Positions 1 to 9,093 of a DNA stretch of 64,000 nt are shown here, one piece after another. A program made the translations under genes and the position numbers. A model generated the notes under the pieces. The model did no database searches and was not told the origin of the DNA. It worked only from the letters and a program-made list of their open reading frames with translations. Numbering within the stretch: position 1 is the first letter of the stretch; each line of letters begins with the position of its first letter. The DNA lies in the NCBI RefSeq assembly GCF_009696045.1, contig NZ_VUMT01000007.1, forward strand, positions 1 through 64,000. The letters run 5' to 3'. The stretch is from Velocimicrobium porci. GTDB taxonomy: Bacteria; Bacillota; Clostridia; Lachnospirales; Lachnospiraceae.

Positions 1-1
1 T

Positions 2-85
2 GGAATTTTGGTCGAGGACATTATATCAAAAATGGGAGGTAAATGCTCTTTTTATTTGCAAACCTCCAATAAATTAAGGTTTTAA
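2..85 (+). CDS. C-terminal end of a probable GHKL-type sensor histidine kinase (partial)
   Basis: Only the last 27 codons are in the window, ending in TAA at 83-85. The peptide begins GILVEDIISKMGG and ends in a beta-strand-like KLRF. That resembles the last helix and strand of the ATPase domain of histidine kinases of the type paired with bacteriocin/antimicrobial-peptide ABC transporters. The identification rests partly on context: an FtsX-type permease, its ATPase and a LytTR regulator follow on the same strand, and such loci usually carry a kinase. The fragment is too short for a secure family call. Confidence 0.45.
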   Translation, partial: GILVEDIISKMGGKCSFYLQTSNKLRF

Positions 86-151
86 AAGAATTTTTAAAAT
101 AAAATACGGGTAGTTTTTGACACTACCGATAAGAATAGGGAGGAAATCTAA

Positions 152-2713
152 ATGAAATTACATAGAAAATATATATGGCGTTCAAAAAAGAATACATTGT
201 CATTATTATTAGTAATGACTCTGGTTGTTACACTATTGGTAGCACTTTTTGTATTATTTCACACGAACCATAGAATTGCTGCAAAAAAGGATCAATTCCT
301 ATATACAGCAATTGATTATCAAATTTGTGATGTCAGCACGAAACAATTAAGGCAACTACAAAAAGTAAAAGATATTGAACATTTGGGAATTAGTAGAGAC
401 AGTGGAATTATTCGCACCAAAAGTAAGCAAGAAGCAATTTTAGTAGAGGCGAATGCGGATGAAGTATTGGCAGTATCAAAATTAATAAAAGGAAGAATGC
501 CACAGGAAAAAAATGAAATTGTTGCCGAAAGGTGGGCATTGCAAAATTTAGGTCTTGTTCCTGAAATTAATACAACTATGACTTTAAGTACAAGTATAGT
601 AAAGAAGCAGGGGAGATATTCGAAACAAAATGTAACATATAAAGTTGTTGGCATTTTAAATGATATGGCATATAGTAAACGTTCAGGGATAATTTCTTTC
701 TATACTTTTTTACCGGATAAGAATTTTGATGATTTTATAGTTACTATAAAATGGAAAGATGCTGTAAATTCAGAGGTCAAAATGAAACAATTAGTATCCC
801 AGATAGGAGTATCTTTAAAAAAAGTTACTAAAAATGTGTGGGCTGAGGATAAGGATGAATTGTTTAAATGGGATATGGAAATGGGGCTTTTATTAATTTC
901 CATTTTTGGAATTATACTATATGGTGTCTTTCGAATTTTTTTTATAGCAAGGAAAAATCAATACGGTATTTTAAAGGCAATTGGTTATAAAAATAAACAA
1001 ATAACACAACTCATAGTAAGTGAACTTTTAGAAATATATGCAATCAGTATACCGATTGGAATCATAACCGGTGTAATTCTTTCTTATATTGTTACATTTA
1101 TTTCACGTGAGCAAGAAATTGAAATTTATTTTTGGGGAAGAAAAGAAGAGTTTTGTGTCGTTTTTCCATATTTACAAATTATAATCGGAATTCTAATGAT
1201 AGCAATTGTTATAATACTGATAGCGCTGTTTTTTTCTTATAAATTAAATAAAGATTCCATCAGAAGTATAATATTTGAGAATAATATGGAAAGTCAGAAA
1301 GGAATAAAAAAGATTAATATTATAAATAAGAAAAATTTGACTTTCATATTAAGTTTAAAATACTTATATCTCCATTTACGTTCTTCTATTTTTTTAGTGC
1401 TATCGATTGCATTTGGGTGTACGCTATTTTATGGACTGGCATATCAGGCAAAATTAGAGAAAATGGATAACCAAGTTAACAAAAGTCTTAATTTTTTTAA
1501 CGGAGATTATATTATAACATCGAATGATGATATGAATTCTAAAGTTGGAATTAAAGAAGAAATTTTACAAGAAATAAAAGAAGTTTCAGGTATAGCTCAA
1601 ATAGAGTCTGAGAAAGCAATTCCAATAAAAGTGTTTGAAAATGGGGTAAAAAAGAATAAAGGTTATTTTGATAAGTGCGAAGAGTGGGTAAAGAAAAATT
1701 ACGGATTTTCACTAACGAATACATATGGAAAAGAAGAAATATATCAGACAAAATTAAAAGGCTATAATGAACTTGCATTGAAAAAATTAAAAAATTACAT
1801 TGTTGAGGGAAATTATAGTTTAGAAACGATGCAAGAAAATGAAGTGATTATAGCAATGCCAAGAATGGTAGAACAGGGAGAAGCGAAAGGGAAAGTTGGC
1901 TTTTTTAAAAAGGGGAGGGCTATTATGGATTATAGAGTTGGGGATATAGTTGAAATAGCCTATTGTCGTAATCTAGACACGAATTCTTCCGAATATTGGA
2001 ATTGCCAGGACCGCTTGTCTGATTATATTCAAAAAAAATTAAAGGTAGCTGCAATTGTATATTATCCATATATGAAAACAGTATCTCCGTTAGAGCAAAA
2101 TTATCCGCTGTTTATTGTTAGCAATAAGCAGTATAAAAGAATGATTCCTTTGGAGGTATATGAAGCTGTTAATATTAAAATTACGGAAACAGCAAAGAAA
2201 AAAGAGAAAGAAATAGAAGATAAACTTATAAAACTGGCAGTAAAAAATCAAGAAATTACAGCAAGAAGTATAATTGAAGAAAAAAACAACATTGATAAAA
2301 TCTATGTTAAGAAAATAGTATATATTTATGGAATTGTAATTGTTACATTTATTCTTATATTGATTAATTTAATTAATAATTTGCAATATCGAATTTATGT
2401 TAGAAAAAATGAATTTGCTGTTTACTGTGCATTGGGAATGACAAAAAAAGCAATCTGTAAACTGGTATGCTTTGAAAGTAGAATACTGGGAATATCGGCA
2501 CTTTGTATTTCATTTAGCGCGACTCATTTAATTACTCCAGTGCTGTTTAAAAAATCCCAACTTTTCTTATATGGGCAGTATTTTAAATATGATAATTTAT
2601 TATTTGGAATATTAACTGTAATTACATTATTGATATGTGAGGTGCTATCTAGAAAGATAACAAAAAAGATAGTAAGCACTGACATGATAGAAATATTGAA
2701 TAGCAATGAATAG
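152..2713 (+). CDS. FtsX/MacB-type ABC transporter permease
   Basis: The 853-residue protein is the membrane subunit of an ABC system paired with the ATPase gene that overlaps its 3' end. Hydrophobic segments lie near residues 12-38, 243-265, 285-315, 335-365, 412-435, 725-750, 775-795 and 810-835. Two large extracytoplasmic regions lie at about 40-240 and 440-720, the two-block FtsX arrangement. Permeases of this size and layout belong to the antimicrobial-peptide or lipid-extrusion group (MacB/YtrF/BceB-like). The substrate cannot be read from the sequence. A GGGAGGA ribosome site precedes the ATG. With the kinase end upstream and the LytTR regulator downstream this looks like a self-regulated peptide-sensing or detoxification module. 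Confidence 0.8.
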   Translation: MKLHRKYIWRSKKNTLSLLLVMTLVVTLLVALFVLFHTNHRIAAKKDQFLYTAIDYQICDVSTKQLRQLQKVKDIEHLGISRDSGIIRTKSKQEAILVEANADEVLAVSKLIKGRMPQEKNEIVAERWALQNLGLVPEINTTMTLSTSIVKKQGRYSKQNVTYKVVGILNDMAYSKRSGIISFYTFLPDKNFDDFIVTIKWKDAVNSEVKMKQLVSQIGVSLKKVTKNVWAEDKDELFKWDMEMGLLLISIFGIILYGVFRIFFIARKNQYGILKAIGYKNKQITQLIVSELLEIYAISIPIGIITGVILSYIVTFISREQEIEIYFWGRKEEFCVVFPYLQIIIGILMIAIVIILIALFFSYKLNKDSIRSIIFENNMESQKGIKKINIINKKNLTFILSLKYLYLHLRSSIFLVLSIAFGCTLFYGLAYQAKLEKMDNQVNKSLNFFNGDYIITSNDDMNSKVGIKEEILQEIKEVSGIAQIESEKAIPIKVFENGVKKNKGYFDKCEEWVKKNYGFSLTNTYGKEEIYQTKLKGYNELALKKLKNYIVEGNYSLETMQENEVIIAMPRMVEQGEAKGKVGFFKKGRAIMDYRVGDIVEIAYCRNLDTNSSEYWNCQDRLSDYIQKKLKVAAIVYYPYMKTVSPLEQNYPLFIVSNKQYKRMIPLEVYEAVNIKITETAKKKEKEIEDKLIKLAVKNQEITARSIIEEKNNIDKIYVKKIVYIYGIVIVTFILILINLINNLQYRIYVRKNEFAVYCALGMTKKAICKLVCFESRILGISALCISFSATHLITPVLFKKSQLFLYGQYFKYDNLLFGILTVITLLICEVLSRKITKKIVSTDMIEILNSNE

Positions 2714-2723
2714 GGGGAAAAAG

Positions 2724-3395
2724 ATGAGCATTTTGCAAGTGTTAAATTTAACAAAGATTTATCTTCCGGGTAGTAAAATAGCAGTACGAGCGTTAGATAG
2801 AGCTAATATAAAAGTTGAAAAGGGAGAGTTTGTTGCAATTGTAGGACCGAGTGGAAGTGGAAAAAGCACACTGCTTTATTTATTAGGTGGTTTAGAACGC
2901 CAAAGTGAAGGAAAAATTATAGTAAATAACAAAGATTTAACTACATTGACAGAAGATGAATTGGCGGAATATCGCAGAAAAGAAATAGGATTTGTATTTC
3001 AGAAATATAATTTAATTCCAATATTAAATGCAAAGGAAAATATTGTATTACCTCTTAGTATTGGAGGAGAAAAGATTGATGATTTTTATTTTGACAAAAT
3101 AGTTAAGTTATTGGGAATAGAAGACCGATTAGAACATATGCCAAACGAGTTATCAGGTGGTCAGCAACAGAGGGTTAGTATTGCACGTGCCCTAATTGGT
3201 AAACCAAGCATTATTTTGGCAGATGAACCGACGGGAAATTTAGACTATAAAGCATCCGAAGATATTGTGAACTTCTTTAAACAGTTAAGTGCAGAATTTG
3301 GACAGACAATAGTAATGATTACTCATGATAAAAATTTGGCAAGCAAAGCGGATCGAATTATAGAAATCATTGACGGAAAGGTAATGAATCAATAA
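2724..3395 (+). CDS. ABC transporter ATP-binding protein (MacB/LolD family)
   Basis: This 223-residue ATPase should energise the permease encoded just upstream. Walker A (GPSGSGKST, about residues 41-49), the Q-loop (VFQKYNLIP), the signature LSGGQQQR and Walker B (IILADEPTGNLD) are all present, followed by the switch histidine in MITHDK. The length and the ADEPTGNLD form are standard for the MacB/LolD branch that works with FtsX-type permeases. A start at 2706 inside the permease gene is open, but ATG 2724 follows a GGGGGAAAAAG ribosome site and gives the usual N-terminus, so it is preferred. The genes are 10 nt apart and probably translationally coupled. Confidence 0.9.
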   Translation: MSILQVLNLTKIYLPGSKIAVRALDRANIKVEKGEFVAIVGPSGSGKSTLLYLLGGLERQSEGKIIVNNKDLTTLTEDELAEYRRKEIGFVFQKYNLIPILNAKENIVLPLSIGGEKIDDFYFDKIVKLLGIEDRLEHMPNELSGGQQQRVSIARALIGKPSIILADEPTGNLDYKASEDIVNFFKQLSAEFGQTIVMITHDKNLASKADRIIEIIDGKVMNQ

Positions 3396-3517
3396 AATAG
3401 AATGTGGAATTATAGTATTATTTACCATAGTTATATCAAGATAAAAATTCATATGAAAACAGTATAAAATGAAAATTTTAAAGCGTATTAATAAAAAGTG
3501 AATAGGGAGAAAAAATA

Positions 3518-4228
3518 ATGAAAGTTGCTGTTTGTGATGATGATTGTTATGTATTAGCAATCTTAGAAAAATTTTTTGGAAAGTATAAAAATAGACAAGA
3601 AGAAAGTATTAGCAGACGTTATTTTATTAATGAAAATGAACTGCTTTTTTATTTAGAAGAAAAGCAAGATTTAGATATTATTCTTTTAGCTGTAAATACT
3701 CCTCGAATAGATGGTTTTACAATAGCGGAGAAGATAAGAAGAAAAGATAAAAGAGTTAAAATTATTTTTTTGGCTTCTTTAATACATTGTGCGGTAGAAG
3801 GATATAAGTATAATGCAATTGATTTTTTAATGAAACCTTTAAAATATAGCAAATTTGAAGAATCTTTGAATCGTGCCGTTGAGCAAATATATGAAGAAGA
3901 TAGTAATTATTTTTTAGAGAAAGTTGATTCGGAAATCTATAAGATATATTTTAGTGATATTATTTTTATTGAAACCTATAATAGAAATACGATGATTCAT
4001 ACAAGTAAAAAAGATATTTTGAGTTATAAAACATTAAAGAAACATGAAGAAGTGTTAGATTCCAGATTTTTTCGATGTCATATTGCTTATCTGATTAATT
4101 TAGATAAAATAAATGAAATTAAAACGAGAGATATTTTGCTAGAAAATAATTATAGCGTTCCGTATAGTAAACATAGGAAAAATCAATTAATGTCTGAAAT
4201 TACATTATACTATGGTGAAAAATTATAA
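3518..4228 (+). CDS. LytTR-family response regulator lacking the phosphoacceptor Asp
   Basis: The 236-residue protein has an N-terminal receiver-like domain (about 1-120) and a C-terminal LytTR DNA-binding domain (about 135-235, with FIETYNRNTMIHTSKKDILSYKTL and RCHIAYLINLDKI). The acidic cluster CDDD (residues 6-9) and the conserved Lys in MKPLK are kept. The position of the phosphorylated Asp reads IILLAVNTP, with Ala at residue 58. It is therefore either a phosphorylation-independent regulator or controlled in another way. Its place after an ABC permease/ATPase pair and a probable kinase end fits control of that transporter. The start has a GGGAG ribosome site. Confidence 0.82.
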   Translation: MKVAVCDDDCYVLAILEKFFGKYKNRQEESISRRYFINENELLFYLEEKQDLDIILLAVNTPRIDGFTIAEKIRRKDKRVKIIFLASLIHCAVEGYKYNAIDFLMKPLKYSKFEESLNRAVEQIYEEDSNYFLEKVDSEIYKIYFSDIIFIETYNRNTMIHTSKKDILSYKTLKKHEEVLDSRFFRCHIAYLINLDKINEIKTRDILLENNYSVPYSKHRKNQLMSEITLYYGEKL

Positions 4229-4253
4229 AAAACTGCTGTCTGATAGAAACAAA

Positions 4254-4282
4254 TTGCAATCCATTTTCAATACCCGTATAAT
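4254..4282 (+). promoter_or_regulatory. Probable sigma-A promoter of the YesN/YesM sugar regulon
   Basis: TTGCAA at 4254-4259 and TATAAT at 4277-4282 are separated by exactly 17 nt and lie about 60 nt before the start of the response-regulator gene. No other candidate was seen in the gap after the LytTR gene. Confidence 0.6.
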
Positions 4283-4343
4283 GAAAACGAAAGAATAGAA
4301 TTAATTTGTGGGAAATTGTGTAGGAAATACGGGAGATATGAGG

Positions 4344-5936
4344 ATGGATTTATTAAAACTTTTATTAGTAGATGATGAAGCAATTATATTAAAGGGATTG
4401 GCAGAAACTTATGACTGGGAGCAGATGGGATATCAGGTAGTAGGCACAGCAGACAGTGGGGAAGCGGCACTTGCTTTAATTGAAGATGAGGAACCCGACT
4501 TAGTGATTACGGATATTCGGATGAAAAAAGTCAGTGGTTTAGAGTTAATTGAGAGGACAAAATGTTCTCATCCGGAAATAAAATTCGTAGTTGTCAGTGC
4601 TTACCGTGATTTTGAATATGCAAGACAGGCATGTCAAAATGGCGCATTATCGTATCTTGTAAAGCCGATTGATGATGAAGAATTGGAGAAAATCATGAAA
4701 GAAGCTTATCAATTGTGCGAGAGAGAAAAAGAAAAAAATAAACGGTATGAAAATTGGAAAAAAATCCTTGTTGATAACCAGGATAGTTTTCTTAGTCAGA
4801 TGATAGAGCGATATGTGAAAGATTTAATTAATGCAAATGAATTAAACCAGTTGGCCAAAAATTTGTCGCGGGACATGCAGGTTCAGAATTACTATGCAGC
4901 GGTGTGTGCGGATATTGATATTATTCATAAGGTGGAAAATCAAGTTGAATTTGAGATGAAGCAATATGCTTTGTTTACCAGCCTGGAAAAACGTATGAAA
5001 GAAAATTATGAGATGTGGAAGTATGCGAATACGGACGGAAGCCATGTCTATTTGGTTAATCTTTTACAGGAATCAGATATTTCTCATTTAAAACAATTAG
5101 TAGAAGAGATAAAAGAGGAATGTGAATATCGGGTAATAGTAGCAATATCAAACCGTTATGCAGGTCTTGGCGGAATGAAAACGGCATATAAGCAGGTGCT
5201 AAAGTTATATCATATCGCATGTGAGGTAGGAGCCGGATTACTTAGTATGTCTAAGGAATCCAATATAGGAGTTGATACACAATATTCTGTTGATATCGAG
5301 AATGATATATTAAGGTCTTTAAGACAGAATTCGCAGGAACAATTAAAGGCGGCATTTGAAAAAATTGTATACAGCCTTCCGTCGGATGAAAGAATTGCTA
5401 AAACTTATCTCCATCGTCTTGCAGTGCAGGCCGAAGTTATGTTGGATGATTCATATGAAATCAGTGATTCATTAAAAATGGGATTTTCCAATTTTTACAG
5501 CATGTTAGAACAACATAACCTGATGAGAATAATCGATATTTTATATAAGCTCTTTGGAATGGTAATTGAAGAGAGAAAGACTTCTGCACCAGTAATGGCA
5601 GAAGAATACTTTAGTGATTATATGAACGAGGCTTTGGAGTATATACATAAGCATTTACAGGATGAGGAACTTTCGATAACAGTTGTAGCGGAAAAAGTCT
5701 TTTTAAATCCTGTTTATTTCGGGCGATTTTTTAAGAATGTGATGGGAATTACTTTTAAGCGCTATGTGTTAAATCAGCGAATGGAATGTGCAAAGACATT
5801 GATACTACAAGGAAAAGAAAGTATTGCTGAAATTGCAAATATGGTTGGAATACCGAACCCATCTTATTTTTCACAGCTATTTAAACAGGCGACAGGGTTA
5901 CTGCCTAGTGAATATAAAAAGGAACAGAGCATATGA
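4344..5936 (+). CDS. YesN-type response regulator with AraC DNA-binding domain
   Basis: The 530-residue protein has an N-terminal receiver domain (LLLVDDE near residue 8, phosphoacceptor Asp57 in VITDIRM, Lys in YLVKPIDD), a long middle region, and two AraC-type helix-turn-helix motifs at about 425-525 (LSITVVAEKVFLNPVYFGRFFK and SIAEIANMVGIPNPSYFSQLFK). This is the YesN family, which activates carbohydrate uptake operons in Firmicutes. A GTG 36 nt upstream is open, but ATG 4344 has a GGGAG ribosome site and starts directly at the receiver domain. The next gene overlaps its stop by 4 nt, so the regulator and its kinase are translationally coupled. Confidence 0.9.
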   Translation: MDLLKLLLVDDEAIILKGLAETYDWEQMGYQVVGTADSGEAALALIEDEEPDLVITDIRMKKVSGLELIERTKCSHPEIKFVVVSAYRDFEYARQACQNGALSYLVKPIDDEELEKIMKEAYQLCEREKEKNKRYENWKKILVDNQDSFLSQMIERYVKDLINANELNQLAKNLSRDMQVQNYYAAVCADIDIIHKVENQVEFEMKQYALFTSLEKRMKENYEMWKYANTDGSHVYLVNLLQESDISHLKQLVEEIKEECEYRVIVAISNRYAGLGGMKTAYKQVLKLYHIACEVGAGLLSMSKESNIGVDTQYSVDIENDILRSLRQNSQEQLKAAFEKIVYSLPSDERIAKTYLHRLAVQAEVMLDDSYEISDSLKMGFSNFYSMLEQHNLMRIIDILYKLFGMVIEERKTSAPVMAEEYFSDYMNEALEYIHKHLQDEELSITVVAEKVFLNPVYFGRFFKNVMGITFKRYVLNQRMECAKTLILQGKESIAEIANMVGIPNPSYFSQLFKQATGLLPSEYKKEQSI

Positions 5937-7720
5937 GAAAAAAGAATTTTGGCATACAAAAAAAGCTTTTTATGTATATGATGATTTTGATAACTTTGAT
6001 GCTTATCATTCTTACCGTTGGAATTGGAGGAATTGTAAGCACAAATGTAAGAAAAAATCTTCTTGAACAATATCGTTATGTGAATGATAAATTTTATACT
6101 GGGTTTGAAAATTTATATGAAGCTTTAAATACGGCAACCGAAAGCTGTATTACAAATGAATCTGTGCAACAGAGTTTGAAAAATAAAAAACTGACTGTTT
6201 ATGAAAAAGAAACACTGACCAGTGCATTAAGGTATATGGGGAATTCTTATACCGATTATTGTTTTTATGTTGATAACAAAGAGAATATTTATTCCCTTCA
6301 TAATTTAGACATCAATTTTAAGGATTTTTATAATAGTTACTTGTATAAAGGAATGGGAAATGATTATTCCAAATTAAAGCTGTTTTGGGAACGGGATTTT
6401 GTATCAGGATCTATGGATATGGCATTGTTTGCGGGAAGATTGATTCATCAGATGGATAAATCTTATCAGCCGGGGATTTTTTATATAAAATTACAACAGT
6501 CCGCATTGGAAACAATGGTAAAAGAAATGGAAAAGACGGATGCAATCTTTTTTCTTGTCGACCAAAGGGGACAGATTTGTTACGAAAAGGAATTTAAAAA
6601 GATACAAAAGGAAGAAGAGCTGGGAAGCATTCGAAAAGAAATTGAGAGAACATCAGAAAGACAAAATAGAACGAACAAAAAGGAGTATACAAGTTACAGT
6701 TCATATGGAGTCGTGATTGGAGAAAAACAGAATGAAACAGGATTTACAGCGATTACATTTGTGCCAAACCGTGTAATCAATCATGTTCTTTCAGAAATTC
6801 TTTGCTTGATTTTAGCTGTGTTTTGTAGTGTATTTTTGCTGACATTTGTATTGAGTAAATATTTTACAGAAAAATTTACAAAGCCAATACGATATATTAG
6901 TGAGTTAATGGAAAATTTTGATGATTTAGAATTTACCCAAAAAGCAGCTTTAAATACGAATACAGAGCTTGATTATATTGGAAATTCCTATAATAAAATG
7001 CTAGAGAAAATTCGGATTTTAGCAGGTGAGGTAAGATTTAAGGAAAGAGAGCTTAGAAAAGCTGAACTGGATACACTTTTATATCAGATACATCCTCATT
7101 TTTTGTATAATACATTAGACACGGTCTATATGTTAGCAAGAATCAGCAAAGAACAGACGATCATGAAAATGATTCAATCTTTATCCAAATATTTTAGAAT
7201 TATTTTGAGCAATGGTGCTGAAGAGATTACGATAGAAGAGGAACTGGAACATGTAAAGGCTTATTTAGATATACAAAAAATAAGAAATAATGAATTATTT
7301 TTTTATGAAATTGAATGTGAAGATTCCATCAGGAAAAATAAAGTGATAAAAATGATTTTACAGCCCCTGGCAGAAAACTGTATCAAACATGGATTTTTAG
7401 ACATGGAAGAAAAAGGAAGAATTGTAATTAATGTAAAAGAAATGGGAGAAGATATTGTATTTAGTATTCAAAATAATGGAATGTTAATGTCAGAAAAGAT
7501 AAAGAACCGGTTAAATCGGTTAGAATCAACGGATATGGAAGCAATTCATGCTATTATGACAAAGGAAAAAGGCGGATATGGAATCAGCAATGTTGTAAAA
7601 CGGCTTCGGCTTACCTATCAGGAACAGATTCGTTTTTATTATGTTGTTTCAGCACAGTATACAACCTGTGTTATTAAAATAAAGAAAGTGATGATGGAGA
7701 ATGATGAGAACAGTGAATAG
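5933..7720 (+). CDS. YesM-type sensor histidine kinase
   Basis: The 595-residue membrane kinase is the likely partner of the overlapping YesN regulator. Transmembrane helices lie at about 9-33 and 285-308, with an extracytoplasmic sensor domain between them and a HAMP-like linker after the second. The His_kinase motif QIHPHFLYNTLD (His389 the probable phosphorylation site) and the ATPase motifs LQPLAENCIKHGF and GGYGISNV follow. This is the domain order of kinases that sense sugars, often through an extracellular binding protein. Here a binding lipoprotein gene overlaps its 3' end by 20 nt, which suggests a three-part sensor. Confidence 0.9.
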   Translation: MRKKNFGIQKKLFMYMMILITLMLIILTVGIGGIVSTNVRKNLLEQYRYVNDKFYTGFENLYEALNTATESCITNESVQQSLKNKKLTVYEKETLTSALRYMGNSYTDYCFYVDNKENIYSLHNLDINFKDFYNSYLYKGMGNDYSKLKLFWERDFVSGSMDMALFAGRLIHQMDKSYQPGIFYIKLQQSALETMVKEMEKTDAIFFLVDQRGQICYEKEFKKIQKEEELGSIRKEIERTSERQNRTNKKEYTSYSSYGVVIGEKQNETGFTAITFVPNRVINHVLSEILCLILAVFCSVFLLTFVLSKYFTEKFTKPIRYISELMENFDDLEFTQKAALNTNTELDYIGNSYNKMLEKIRILAGEVRFKERELRKAELDTLLYQIHPHFLYNTLDTVYMLARISKEQTIMKMIQSLSKYFRIILSNGAEEITIEEELEHVKAYLDIQKIRNNELFFYEIECEDSIRKNKVIKMILQPLAENCIKHGFLDMEEKGRIVINVKEMGEDIVFSIQNNGMLMSEKIKNRLNRLESTDMEAIHAIMTKEKGGYGISNVVKRLRLTYQEQIRFYYVVSAQYTTCVIKIKKVMMENDENSE

Positions 7721-8981
7721 AAGCAGAGCGTTTTATAAAGTGATATTTTTATGTTTTGCAGTTTTTTTCCTTACGGGGTGCAATAAAGAGGTAGAAAAGG
7801 AAAAAAAGAAGGAGATAAAGATTCCGGTCTGTTTTTCTGTTGATCAGAAAACAGGAAAAAGTGATAATGAAAATTTAGTAGATGCATTTAATAAAAAATA
7901 TAAAGGGACATATCAGCTGGAGGTGGAATGGGTTACTGACTCAGCTGAAGGGTTTCGGGATAGAATAAAAGTTTTGAATGCAACGGACAAGCTTCCTGCC
8001 ATAGTAACAGATGTTGGATTTGATGCAAACTTTTACCAGTTATTGGTGGATAATAATCGTCTGCTGGATTTGACTGCGTACTTTAACAAGGATGAAGAAT
8101 GGAAATCTGCATTAGATCAAAAGATTATGGAACGGTGTGTAGATAAAAATGGAAGTACTTATTTGATGCCTTTAGGAACAATGGTACATTCTTATGCAGG
8201 ATTTTATTATAATAAAGAATTGTTTCGACAGGCAGGAATTGAAAAATTTCCGACTACATGGGATGAATTTTTTATTTGTCTGCGTAAATTAAAGAATCAT
8301 GGAATTACCCCATTGGCTTTGCACGGAGGAAATTCCTATTGGACAGCATTGCTAATCGGAACAAATTATATGGCAAAAAATCAAAAAGGAATGGATTTTT
8401 TGAATATTCAGTATCCTTCTACTTATCAAACGGAGAGTATGAAAGACATGCTTTCAATGATAAAAAAATTATATCAGTATGCGGATAAAGATGCGTTGGA
8501 AATTGAGCATGGAGAGTCACGGAAACGTTTTATAGAAGGGAAAAGTGCGATTATGGCAAATGGTGGCTGGATGTTAGAAAATCTTCCGTCTGATTTTAGA
8601 AAGAAAACCGGATTTGCTCCGTTTCCAGAAAATATTTTAATGGAAGAACCAAAGATGACGGCATGGGCAATTACGACCGGTTATGATAAAGAAGTTACAA
8701 AAGGGGCAGTTGAATTTTTAAAATTTCGTACTATGATTGCAAAAAAAGATTCTGATGAGTTTCTGGAAAAGAAAAATGTACCGGTTCTTGAAAAAGAATA
8801 TAAAGAAGTAATCAAGACAGTTCAGACGATTACACCAAATTATCAATTGAAATGGGAAGATGAAATACAAAATCAATTTTGGGTTAGTGAATTTCCATTG
8901 TTTATTCAGGGGAAAACAAGCATGAATAAATTTTTAAAAGCAATGGATCAAAAGGTTAAGGAAATTGAATCAGAAAAATAA
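7701..8981 (+). CDS. Extracellular sugar-binding lipoprotein linked to the YesMN sensor
   Basis: The 426-residue protein is a family 1 extracellular solute-binding protein. It has a lipoprotein signal (FAVFFLTGC, lipid-modified Cys in the LTGC box near residue 27) and a periplasmic-binding-protein fold of typical length, with the usual EFLKFRT and NGGWMLENLP segments. The gene starts inside the end of the kinase gene, so it is part of the sensor operon. It may present ligand to the kinase rather than feed the transporter, which has its own binding protein encoded next. The ligand cannot be read directly; context points to malto-oligosaccharides. ATG 7701 and ATG 7704 are equally possible starts. 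Confidence 0.8.
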   Translation: MMRTVNRSRAFYKVIFLCFAVFFLTGCNKEVEKEKKKEIKIPVCFSVDQKTGKSDNENLVDAFNKKYKGTYQLEVEWVTDSAEGFRDRIKVLNATDKLPAIVTDVGFDANFYQLLVDNNRLLDLTAYFNKDEEWKSALDQKIMERCVDKNGSTYLMPLGTMVHSYAGFYYNKELFRQAGIEKFPTTWDEFFICLRKLKNHGITPLALHGGNSYWTALLIGTNYMAKNQKGMDFLNIQYPSTYQTESMKDMLSMIKKLYQYADKDALEIEHGESRKRFIEGKSAIMANGGWMLENLPSDFRKKTGFAPFPENILMEEPKMTAWAITTGYDKEVTKGAVEFLKFRTMIAKKDSDEFLEKKNVPVLEKEYKEVIKTVQTITPNYQLKWEDEIQNQFWVSEFPLFIQGKTSMNKFLKAMDQKVKEIESEK

Positions 8982-9028
8982 CAAGTATAAAAGTTGATAG
9001 TTTAAGTTTAATAATTGATACAGGTTAG

Positions 9029-9089
9029 AAATCTCCTTGTGTTAGTATGTTCTTGTAAACAAAAAGAGCGGAACGCAAAAAGGAGATTT
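9029..9089 (+). promoter_or_regulatory. Inverted repeat that would mask the malE ribosome-binding site
   Basis: AAATCTCCTT (9029-9038) is a perfect 10-nt complement of AAGGAGATTT (9080-9089), which contains the Shine-Dalgarno site of the binding-protein gene starting at 9094. A smaller helix, GTTCTT with AAGAGC, could form inside the 41-nt loop. The pairing is visible in sequence; a control function is inference. No convincing promoter was found in the 112-nt gap. Confidence 0.5.
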
Positions 9090-9093
9090 TGTT

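Noticed and set aside
5824-6066. 80-codon plus-strand frame across the YesN/YesM junction
   Set aside because: It overlaps two well-supported genes and has no family features.
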